Below are positions 24,001 to 36,000 of a stretch of DNA of 36,115 nucleotides, piece after piece. A program made the translations under genes and the position numbers. Where the stretch lies: NCBI GenBank assembly GCA_027491255.1, contig JAIXWM010000026.1, positions 1 through 36,115 on the forward strand, given 5' to 3'. The notes under the pieces are model-generated. The model was not told where the DNA came from, did not search any database, and was given only the letters and a program-made list of their open reading frames with translations. The stretch's first letter is position 1, and each line of letters begins with the position of its first letter. This DNA comes from Rubrivivax sp. (GTDB taxonomy: Bacteria; Pseudomonadota; Gammaproteobacteria; Burkholderiales; Burkholderiaceae_C).

Positions 24001-27000
24001 CTGCGTGGCCACCAGCAGCTTCTGCGCGTCGGTCAGCGAGGAGAAGGGCGTGAAGTTCGCCAGCGACTGCACGACCAGGTTGTTCACGCTCGACAGCTGC
24101 AGCGACGTGCCGGCGATCAGCGCCTTCAGGTTGGCGTCGACTTCACCTTGGTCCAGCTTGGCAATGGCGGCGATGATGTCGCTCGACAAGGACAAGACGG
24201 CCGGCGTCAGCGTGGCCACGCTCTCGATCGCGGTGGCAGGCAGCAAGTCGAAGTAGTCGGCCCCCTCGAATACCGATTCGCCGGCGTCGATGTCGAGCCC
24301 GCCTGCGGCCGTCAGAGAACCCGAGATCCGCAGTTCGCCGGGCGTGGTCAGCGACAGCTGCGCGCCGGCGCCCGTGAGCTGCGGCGTCGAGCCGACGAAC
24401 TCGGCCCCGGAGATGACCGCGCTGCCGCTCAGCAGGTGCATGTAGGTGCCGGCGCTGAGGTCGACGAGCGAGTTCGCGCCCGTGGCCTGCACCGTGGCGC
24501 CGCTGCGAAGCGTCACGCTCTTGGCGGCGTCGATGACGATCTGCGCACCAGCACCCGTGACGTCGATACCGGCCGCACTGACGATGGCGCCGGAGGTGTC
24601 GATCAGGATCTGACCGTTGGCGCCGGAAACGCTGATCGAGCCGCTCGTCGAGGCGAACAGGCTCAGCGGCTCCGTGCCCGCCTTCACGTAACCGCCCTGC
24701 GCTTGCGTGGCAGTCACGTCCAGGTCGATCAGCGTCTGTGCGATGACCCAGCCGCTGATGTCGGCCTGCTGGCCCACGTTCAGATCGAGGCTGACCGCAC
24801 GCAGACCGGAATCCGGCGCACCCAGCGGCGCCTGGAAGTTCAAAGCCCGCACCTGCAGCAGACGGCTGGTCGTGCTGATCGTCGTCGTGGAACGCACGTC
24901 ACCCGCGATCACGATCTCGTCTGCGGTCAGCCGCAGCGGGTCGGTCAGCATCGCGCTGAAGTCGAAGATCCCGATCGTGGCGTCTTCCAGATCGCCGAGG
25001 ATCATGAAGGCGCCGGGGTCGTTGCCGCCAATGGTGATCTCGGTGAACCCGTCCTGGATGGCATCGAAGTCGCGCATGGCCAGCGCCATGAAGCCTGTCG
25101 CGCCGGCCATGGACTGGTCGCGGCCGAACAGCGACTGGCCTGCGCCACCGAGCCGGTAATCCTGCCCGGCAGTGCGAGCCTGGATGCTCAGCACGCCGGA
25201 ACCTGAGACCTTGTTGCGTCCGGAGGCAAAGTCGATGTCGTCGGCGACGATCGTGATGTCACCGCCCGAAGTCCCGGCGGCGATCACGCCGGAGCTCAAG
25301 GTCAGCAGGGACTCTGCCGCCGCAAGCGTGACCTGAACGTCTCCCAAGCGGGTGTACAGGCCGCCCGTGCCCCAGCGGTCGATCACCAACTCCAGGCTGT
25401 CGGCCTCACGCACGACGAGGTTGCCTGCCACGCCGCTGTCGCTGCGGACTTCGAGGCTCAGCGCCGCCACTTCGGTACGGAAATCGCCGACAAAACGGTC
25501 TGCGCTGATGCTCAGCAGACCATCGGCAGCCTTGAACGAAGCGCCGGTTACATCGACCACGCCCGCGGCCAGCAAGGACAGGCCGGTGGACTTCCAGTCG
25601 ACGTCAGCCGTCGTGACGAGCTTGGTGGTCGGCGCCGTGTCCGACATCTCGATGCGGTCGAGCTTGTCGTCGAACTCGACGACCAGGTATCCATTGGGGT
25701 CCTGGTGCGTGAGCTTCTGCAGGCCCAGTTCGATGGGGCCTGCCGAGGCAAAGGGGAGGATGCGCAGCACGTCCCGGCCCGACCCGCCCTCGATCGTGAC
25801 CTCGCCGCCGCCGTAGTCCGGGTGCAGGATGATGGTGTCGCCGCCCGCGCCGGTTTCGACCTTGGTGTCGCCGCCGCGGATGATGACCGTGTCGCCCATC
25901 GGGCCGGTGGCGACCTTGTCGTCGCCCAGGCCCATGTCGATGGTGACGGCGCTGCCCGCGCCGGTGAAGCGGTCCCTGCCGGAGGCGCCGGTGTACGTGC
26001 CCGTCCAGGCGTTGCCTGATGCCGGTCTGTCGTCACCGAAGAAATACATCCCTCCCACGTTGCCGTTCAGGAACTCGTCGTTCCCGACCGCGCCGGAGAT
26101 GATGCTGCCGGCCTTGCCGCCCTGGATCAGGAAGCTGTCGTCGCCCGCACCGCCGTCCAGGTCCAGCTCGGCGTCGACGCCTTGCCCGATGTAGAAGGAG
26201 TCGTTGCCGGTGCCGCCCCGGGCGTAGATCTTCTTGACCTGACTGCGCTTGTAGCGGTCGGTCACCCCGAGCGAACTGACGATGTACTCGTCGGTCTGGT
26301 TGTCGTATTCGACCGAGATGCCCTCGTTGACGATCTCGTCGTAATACTTGCCCTTGCCGTTTTCGATCGGGTCACCGTAACGCCCCGGAGCGTCACCCAT
26401 GGTCACCACCAGGGTGTCGCCCTGCAGTCGGCTGATCCTGGGCGGATCGGCCCACGACCACAGGTAGCTGCCGGACACCGAGATGCCCATGACCGTCACC
26501 CGCGCCGCCAGATAGGCGCTCGCCGCAGTGACGTCGATCTCGCCGCGGAATCCGGCCAGGGTGAAGTTGATCCGCACGAAACCGAGATTGATGTCGATGT
26601 CGAGCGACCCCCAGACCGCGGCATTGAAGCGCACCGGGTCGTTGCTGAGCAGCAGGCTTGCGCCTGCATTCAGGTGAATGGGGCCGAGTCGGATGTCGAT
26701 CTCGATCTTGCCGTAGATCGAGAACTTGCCCTCGGAGGTGACGTATCCGGCGACCTCGACTTCCACGAAGTTGAAGAAGTTGAGGGATCCGTCGAACTCG
26801 AGACGGAACACGTTGTTGGTGATCGAGATCAGCCCGTGGAAATCGACCTGGAACAGGTACAGATCGATCAGGCCATCGAGCTCCAGGTAGAACAGCGTCT
26901 TGCCCGGGATCTCGATCGGGTTGTCGTGCAGCGTGAAGTAGGAATAGTCGCTCGTGTTGATCTTCAGCGTCGCGGCCGCCTTGATCTTCAGGATCGCGAT

Positions 27001-30000
27001 ATTCATCTCGGCCTGGAAGTTCAGGTACAGCGCGAAGAACGGCTTGTCGTCCTTGTCCAGACCGATCGCCGCCGCACCCGAAACCTGGATGTCGCCGAAG
27101 CCGCCGAGCTCCAGCACGACCGCCATCGCCACCTGAATGCCCTTGGTGTCGAGCTGGAAGGTCACCTCGCCCTTCATCTTGATCGGCCCGACGTTCACCT
27201 CCGAGCGCCCGGCGATCTTGAGTGACATGGGCGTCAGGTCGACCATGATCGGGTTGTTGTTGGCATCGAATACGTTGCCTTGCGCGTCCCGTCCGCGCGC
27301 CTGCTGGACCTGATTCGTGGTGTTGATCTGCAGCAGGAATCGGCCCTTGATGCTGAAGACGCTGCCGCCATCCAGGATCACCGAATCCGTGCCCGCGCCC
27401 CCCACCTCGAGGCTGCCGTAGAGGCCCGCGCCATTGCCGCCGGCCACGATGCCCAGGGTGCCGGTCACTCGCAACGCAGCCAGCGGCTGGATCGCCAGCT
27501 CGGCAGTGATGCCGAGCTCGAGTCGGAACTCGTTGTTGGCGAAAGAGGCGATGATCCCGAAGTCACCGCGCATCGTCAGCGCGCCGCTCAGCAGATCGAG
27601 CGAGCCCTTGCCGGTCAGCGCCACATAGGGGCCGACCCAGGTCGGCTTGCCCGGCGGATGGGCTTCGATCGCGAACTGAAGGTGCTCGTTCAGGTCCGTC
27701 GTCTTCGGATCGTCGGGACCGAGATCCACGACATCCAGGAACGCCTCGGGCACGTCGTAGACGATGCGCTTGCCGAAGGAGTTCAGGTTCAGCTCGAGCG
27801 CCGCGTCGAGCTTGGCCACCGGCCCGAGGTCGAGGTTGATCGACAAGGCCATGCGCATCGCGATGCCCTCGTCATTGATGACCAGCAGACCCGTGGCCTG
27901 GCTCTTGAGGCCGATCGCGTCCGGGCCGATCTGCACCGACACGTCAGCGAAGGCGGTCAGGCCGTCCTCTTCGCTGAACCGGAAGTCCACCGCGCCGTCG
28001 ATCTTCACCAGATCGAGGATGTTGAGCTCGAACTCGCCGGTGATGCGCAGGAAGTTGGACTTGAAGTCCAGGACGATGGGCTCGTAGGGATTGCCCGTGG
28101 CGATCGCATAGCCCGGCAGCGTCACCGCAGCATCGAGCACGCCGTTCACCCGGTCCTCGCCGGCGTCCAGGCGCCCGTTGTTGTTCAGGTCCTCGCCCAG
28201 GTCGAGCAGCCCGTTGGAGCGGTCCTCGCCAAGGTCGAGCTGGCCGTTGCCGTTCACGTCTTCGGCAGGCCGCTCCCAGGTGCTCTTGCTGAAGTCGATC
28301 GTCGTGAAGCCGAAGCTCGGTTTCACGTCCGCCTGGAAGCTCACGTTGGCCCGGGACTTCTCCCACTCCGCCCGGCCGGCCGTCGGCAGCAGGGTGGGGT
28401 CGAAACCGGCGATGAGATCGAACTGCTTCGACTCCTTGCCGATGTACTTCCAGTAGGTGCCGTCCGAGGCCAGGACCAGCTCGCCGTTATTGACCGTCGT
28501 CACCCCGTCACCAGCATCGTGTTCCCAGGACTTGACAATCTTTCCGATGTCAAGTGAAGCCCGGACACCCGTGTTGATCTCGAGCGCGACGTCGCGCGCC
28601 TCCATCGTCACACCCGGCACGCCGTTCAGGCCGATCTTCGTGACCGTGGCGCGGCCCGCCAGATAGACACCGATGCTGACGCGCTGCAGGCTGATGTAGG
28701 TCTCGGCCCCCACCAAGATGCCGAGGTCCAGGTCCTCGATGACCAGGCCCACCGCGCTGGCGTTGATGTCGTCCTCTTCGTCGATCCGGTCGTCGCCGTT
28801 GCTGTCGTAGAAATAGCCGCGCGGCTTGCCATCGACCATCGTCGGGATGCCCAGGAAGGCATTCGCGTCGTTGATGCCGATCGCCATCGTCGTGACGATG
28901 GTCTGCTCGCCGTTGGACAGCGTCACCTGCTCGCCCGAGCGCTTGGTGAAGGCCATCGAGGCCGACATCTGCAGCACGCCGCCGAGGTTGATCTCGGCGT
29001 AGCCCACCATTGCCTGGATGATCTCCTCGTCGAAGTCGATGAAGACCATGTTGTTGCCGCCCGCCGGCAGGGCGAAGCCGGCAGTGTCGATCTTGCCGTT
29101 CTGGTTGCGGTCCTCGCTGCGCTGCAACTGGCCGTCGCCGTTGGCGTCTTCGCTGACGTCGCGATCGAGGCTGCCGTTGAAGTTGACGTCCTCACCGGCG
29201 TCGAGCACACCGTTGCCGTTCAGGTCCTCGTCCAGGTGCAGATCCAGGCGCAGGTTGCCGTTGAGGTCCTCGCCGAAGCTCAGCACGCCGTCGCCGTTGA
29301 CGTCCTCGGTGAAGTCCTTGAAGCTGTTGCTTTCCTTGAAGTTGATCGTCGGCGGGCCGAAGAGCTGCAGCGCGAGGTTGACCTCCGAGGGCGCATTCGG
29401 AAGCAGGAAGGTGTTGAGGTTGACGGCAATGTCGAACACCTCGGCCGACAAGACAGCCTCGTCAATGCCCACCAGGCCGGCACGCTCGATGGACGCCTTG
29501 GCCGACATGAACATCGGCGAGTAGTCCTCGAGCGAGGGCGCCATCGTGAACACCATCGGCTTGAAGATCGCAAAGCCGAAGTCGACGTTGTGGATCTCCA
29601 GACCCACGGCGCTCTCGTTGACCGAGTCGAGGATGCCGTCCGGGGCGTCCTCGCCCGGGTCCAGCAGCTTGTTGTTGTTGCGGTCCTCGCCTGCATCGAG
29701 CCTGCCGTTGCCCAGCACGTCGAAACCGTAACGGTACGGCCCGCCGATCCCTGCAAAGCCCTCGAGGTTGGCACCGCCCAGCGTCATCGCCTGGACGTTG
29801 AGGTTGATGTTGTTCAGGTCGACGCCGGTGACGTCACCGATGTCGTTGAGCAAGGGGCCCAGGCCACCCGGATCGACCTTGACGTTGTAGATCTCGCCCT
29901 TGCGGAAGGCGAGCGATCCGCGCAGGTGCACGAAGTCCGCCAACGAGATCTCGGCCAAGCCGATGTCCAGGCCCATGACGGGCGGGCCGTTGAAATCGAG

Positions 30001-33000
30001 CGCGACCGGCTCGCTGCCCGTGCCCACCACGTGACCGCGCCGCTCGACGATGGTCGGCGGATTGGTCGTGGTGTCGATCACCGAACTGCGGACGTCCCGG
30101 TAGATCGGCAGCGCACGGAACAGCTCGAGCCACTTTCCGCCGTCGTTGTACTCGAGCGTGATGTCCCGGCCCAGGATCTTCAGGAAGTCGCCGAAGCCGT
30201 AGGCGCCCATCTCGTCGGCTGTCGCCTTGACCGAGGTGACGTCCTGGACCGAATCACCGAACAGGGTGTCCAACACGCCGGGCAGCGTGGGCGTGTAGAC
30301 GCCGATGGCCAGCTCCAGGTCCTGCATGCCGAAGCCGATCAGGCCCTGGTCGGCCAGCGGACGGCTGAAATCGGGCGTACCACCGCCGCCGACGAACAGG
30401 TTGACGTTGCTCGCGCCGAAGGACGTTCCGGTGTAGCTGACGCCCTTCAGAACCGTGAAGTCCTCGTTGAAACCCAGCAGCCGCTGGACCACGTTGATGT
30501 CGTCCAGATAGCCCGAAGGCAGGTCGTCGCCCGCCATGGCTTCGAGCAACGCCTCGGTGCCCATGTCGAGCAGCTGGTCCACCAGGCCACCCAGCATCGG
30601 GTCGATCCCGGTGTAGGCGTCGGCGGTGAAGGTGTCGCCCAGGGTGAGCTTGAAGTCGCCCTCGAAGTAGACGAAGTCGCCCAGGTTGATCTTCAGATTC
30701 GGGATGTCGATGGACCCGGTGATCCCATCGGCGCCGATGCTGAGCTGGACGTTCTGCAGGGCGTCCTTGACCCCGTCGATGGCGTCGCGCAGCCAGCCCG
30801 GCGCGGTCGTGGGGATGCTGAAATCGAAGTCCGTCAGGCTAGACAGGTCGATCCTCGGGATCAGGTCGCCGGTGTCGGGCAGCTCGAAGGTGAAGTCGAA
30901 GGCCGGCGCATTGATCTCGAACAAGCCGAACAGGCCGAGGTTGGCCTGCATGCCGATGCGGATCTCGAAGGCGTCGAGCTCGGCCATGTTGATCGACGTG
31001 GACGTGCCGATCGGGATGTCCAGGCCCGGCGCACCACCGTCGTTGATGCTCGAGAAGTCGATGAAGGTGCCCGGGATCGGGTAGCCGTTCGCGATCGCGA
31101 AGTTCAGCCCGAAGCGGATCTGCTGAGCGTTCAGCGTCACCCACGGGTCGGTGCCCACCAGGCCAGCGTAATCGGCTGAGGCCGTGATGCCGATGTAGGT
31201 CAGGGCATCGAGCGACTGGCCCATCACCTGCGGGTTGGCCACCACCAGACCGAAGTCGAGGTCGGCGATGGCGAAGCCGATCGCGTCCGGATTCGGCGTC
31301 TCGTCGTCGAGTTCCCGGTCGCCGTCCTTGTCGCTCAGGTAGGGGCCGTTGATGCCCGCGAAGGCCGATATGTTGCGCCCGCCCAGCACCAGCGCCTCGG
31401 CGCCGATGCCCGGGATGCGCACGCCGGCCATGTACACGTCGGCGTCGTTGATCGTCCGCCGCTGGAAGGTGATGCCGCCCTCGAGCGACAGCACACCGGC
31501 GATGTTGATGCGGGCATAGCCGATCGACGCGGTGAGCATGTCCTCCTTGAAGTCCAGCAGCATCGGCCGCGCCGGGTCCCCGGTGTTGATCGACATGCCG
31601 GGCGACTTACCGCCATCGGTGAAGTCGACGATCATCCCGCTCTTGTCGCTCTGGTTGAGCTCGACCAGGACGTCCTCGAACGAGAACTTCAGCTCCGACG
31701 GCAGCCCGACCATGCCGATCTGCTTGCCCGTGGCGCGCAGTGCGGTGAACTTGGTGCCTTCCGGCACCAGGAAGGACTTCGGGTTGGCGATGTTCGGTCC
31801 CTGCGTCGTCAGGATCGTCATCCCGAAGTTCAGGTCGTTGACAACGATGCCGATCGCTTCCTCGTTGACGTCATCGGCGAGATAGGTCACCCCACCGACC
31901 GTGAGGTCCTCGGTGATGACGTACCCGTCATCGTTGGTGTCCTGCACGTAGGGGCCGCCCACGCCGATGAAGGCCTGGACGTTGTTGGCGCCGAACTCGA
32001 TGGAGTTGGCGCGCACGCCCTTGATCGTGCCCAGCAGGCCGTAGTCGACGGTGATCTCGCGCGAGCTGCCCTTGCGGAAGGCGAAGTCACCCTGGACGTA
32101 GACGAACTGCGACAGCATCAGCGTCGCGTTCTGCACGCTGGCCTCGATGAAGGCGCCGGCAGCGAAGTTGAGGTAGATGGGCTCGGCGCCGGTGGGCACC
32201 GCCAGGCCCAGCGGCCCGAAGCTCTTGACGAAGTCGATCGACGGCTTGGTCTCCGCGTCGCTCTTCCAGCCATCGCTCCAGTTCATCCGGACTTCGATGT
32301 CGTTGCCGTAGAGCTGGAAGATGTCACCGCCCCCACAAAGGGCGAACTGGTCGGCCGAAGCCTTCAGCGAGGTGAACTCCGGGATCAGCTTGGCCAGATC
32401 CCCGGTGGGCTTCATGATCGCCAGCGCGACGTCGATGTCCTTGACGGCCAGACCGAACACGCCCGGCTGGTCCTTGACCGGCGTGGCCGAATCGAAGTCC
32501 GGGATGCCGTAGCCGACGAAGACGTTGGCGTTGCTGATGCCCAGAAGGGTCGTCTCGACCTCGACGTTCGAAATCGTGCGCCAGTCCGACGACAGCTCGA
32601 CATCCGAGGTCAGGCTCGCCAACTCGAGCTGCATCGCCGTGGAGAAGAACTTCAGGTCGCCGAAGCTCGTCCCGGTGTCGATCGTGACCTTGCGCCGCGC
32701 GCCCTGCTCGTAGGCGAAGGAGCCCTGGATGAAGACGAACTCGCTGATCTGGATGGTCGCCAGTCCGACATAGACGCCGATGAGGGGGCTGTCGTAGTCG
32801 ATCGAGATCGGATCGCCACCGGTCAGCACCGACAGGCCGGTCGCGCCGAAGCTGGACTTGAAGTCCACATACGGCTCGACGTCCCCGCCCTCCCACGCGT
32901 CGCCCTGGTTGGCGGCGATGCGCACCTGCTCACCCTGGATCTTCAGGAAGTCGATGCCGACCAGCCCGACGAAGTCGACCGTGGCCGACAACGCCCACAT

Positions 33001-36000
33001 GTCGGGGATGACCTCCTTCTCGTCGCTGTACAGCACCAGCGCCAGATCCAGGTTGTCCACCGCGAAGCCGATCGCGTCTTCGGACGGCGTGTCGTCGACG
33101 GTGATGCGCCCGTCCCCGTCGCTGTCGACGAAGTAGGGCCCGGAGCCGACGAACAGCATGGCATCCGAGAAGCCGATCGTGGTGGCCTTCAGCGGCACGT
33201 TCTCGATGCGCGAGTACTTCCCGGGGCTCACGTTGCCGCTCGAGACGAGGCTTGACAGCGCCCCGGCCGCCATCGGGTCGTTGTCGCTGAAACCGGTGAC
33301 GACGTCGACCGAGGTGTTCGACGACTTGGTGATCGCGAACCCGCTCTGGATGAAGAAGAAGTCGCCGATCGAGATGCTGGCGCGGCTGACCTCCACGCCG
33401 AAGAAGCTGCTGTTGTAGGCGAGGTAGATCGGCGTGCCGCCGGTCGTCACCTTCAGGCCCTGCGGGCCGAAGGTCGAGATCAGGTCGGCGTAGGGGCCCA
33501 CCTTCAGGCCGCCCCAGTCGCTGCCGGTGTTCAGCTTCAGCGCGATGTCGTCGATCGCGAGCTTCATGAAGCCCCAATCCACGTCCAGCGCCACCGGCCA
33601 GTACGCGCTCATCGCGTACATGCGCGGAATCACGCCATTGGGGTCGACCGCAGTCGTGGCGCGGAAGGTCGCGAAGGCGACGTCGATGCCGCTCAGATCG
33701 ATCAGCGGGTCGTCATAGCTGCCGATCTTGATCGAGACGTCTTCGGCGCCGAAGGTGATGGCATCGACCGGCAGGTTCTCGAAACGGCTGTTGTCTGAAG
33801 AGAGGTAGCCGTCACGCTTGAGCTTGCGCAGGTCGGCGTCCAGGCTCGCGGCTTCACCGCTCAGCCGGCTGGGCAGGTTGCTCTGGACGTCGAGCGTCAC
33901 GTTGTCGGACTTCTCGAAGGAGAAACTGCCCTCGATGAAGAAGAAGCCGCCGATACCCAGCAGGGCGTCCTTCAGCGTGACGCCGATCAGGCGCTTCTCG
34001 TAGTCGAAGTCGAAGCGGGTGCCCGACACCTCCAGCGTCAGCTTGCCGTCCCGCGCCGAGGTGGCGGGGTTGTCGTAGCTGCTCTTGAAGTCGATGAAGG
34101 GCCGCACACCATCCAGGTCGCCCCATTCGCCGCCCTGGTTGACGGTGACCTGCAAGCTCTCGAGCTGGAACTGGAACACCGTCCAGTCGATGTCCAGGTG
34201 GGCGTCCCAGTTGACCTGCACCGCGTACAGATTGGGGATCACGCCGTCCGGATCGGCCGCGTCGGTGGGGTTCATGAACACCACGCCGACATCGATGTTG
34301 TCGAGCGTGATGCCCCAGCGGTCGTCGTTCAGGCTCTCGCCGGTGTCGAACAGGCCGTTGCCGTTGCTGTCGATGAAATACGGCCCGAGGCCGACGAAGA
34401 TGTCGACGTCGGTGGCCGCGAAGAAGGTGGAGGCCGCCTGCAGGTTCTCGATGCGGCTGTAGTCCGCCGAAACCCCGTCGACCTTGGACAGCCCGCGCTT
34501 GAGACTCGGGTCTGCATCGACCTGAGACTTGGCCAGGCCCGTGCCGATGTCGATGGTGGCGAAGTCCGCCTGCTCGAAGTACAGACCGCCGCTGATGTAG
34601 ACGTAGTCCGAGATCGCCAGCGTGGCGCGGTCGATCTTCACGCCCAGCACCTCGCCGCGGGTGGCGTCGGTGCTGACCTTCACCGTGGCCTGCGGGCCGG
34701 CGGTGACCACATACTCCTGCAGCGCCAGCACCGTCTGCGGCTTGCTCTCAGGCGCCTCGACGTCGTTCCACTCCACCGAGATGCCCTGGGCCGCGAGCGT
34801 GAAGCCGTCGATGCCCACGAAGGCCACCTGGTCGGCCGTGGCCGACAGCACCGTCCAGGACGTGTCCTTGTGGTCCGGGCTGTCGAACAGCACCAGACCC
34901 ATGTCAAGCCCGGTCAGCTCCAGGCCCAGCGGGTTGTCGCCATTGCCGCCGACGCCGGCAAATGCGCGGCCGTCGGTCACGCCGATGGTCAGGGCGCGGC
35001 CCTCGATCTCCTTGTCGTCGGCGGTCTTGAAGGTGGCGTCGGTGCTGGTGATGCCGAAGTCGCCGGAAACCTGGATGAAGCCGAAGATGTCGATGACGAG
35101 ACTGCCAGTCAGCTGCGTCATGTCGCCGCGGCTGCCGTCGATGGTCAGGGTCAGGTCGGTCGTCGGGCCGGTCGGCACGGCAAGCTCGGTCTTGCGCGCG
35201 CTGTTCTCGTCGGCCGGGTCGATGCGCCCGTAGTCGACGACCGAGCCGTCCTTGTCGGCCTTCTGGTTGACCTCCAGCGCAAACGAGTTGACCGCGATCG
35301 TCAGGTTGTCGATGCCGACGAACCCGGCGCTGCCCACGGTGGCCTGCACCGTCGTCCACTCGCGGGCCTCAGGCGTCGGCTGGCCGGCCACCTTCGCGAC
35401 GCGCTCGGTCAACAAAGCCACGCCAAGGTCGACATCCTGCAACTCGATGCCGATGTCACCCGCGCCTGCGAAGGCGTTCATGTCGTTGCCGCCGATCAGC
35501 AGCATGTCCACCGCGACAAGGGTCTCGTCCTTGTCGGTCTTCGGGTCGTCCGTGACGCCCGCCAGACGGACTTCTCCCTGACGGCTCTCGATGCCGAAGT
35601 CGCCGGTCACCTTGACCAGACCGAAGACGTCCAGCGTCAGGTTGCCGGTCAGGCGCTTGAGTTCGCCGACCGCGCCGTCCATCGTCAGCACGATGTCGCT
35701 GTCCGGCCCCGTGGCCACGCTCAGATCGGTCTTGCGCGCGTCAGCCGCGTCGTCGGTCTGCGGCGTGACGCCGTAGTCGACGACCGTGTCGTCGACGTCC
35801 GACGCCAGGTTCAGTTGCAGCCCCAGGTCATTGACCGCCACGGTCAGGCCGTCGACCGCATCGAAGCTGGCGCCACCGATCGTCGCCTGCACCGTCGTCC
35901 ATTCGCGGGCGACCGTGCCCGCGGGCTCGAGCCCATCCAGGCGCTCAGCGATCAGCGCCACGCCCAGCGACACGTCGCTCAGGCTGATGCCCACCGCGCC

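Noticed and set aside
25720..26220. RTX block as the C-terminal type I secretion region
   Set aside because: The reading frame continues for more than 8,500 residues beyond it in this window, so it cannot be the C-terminus.
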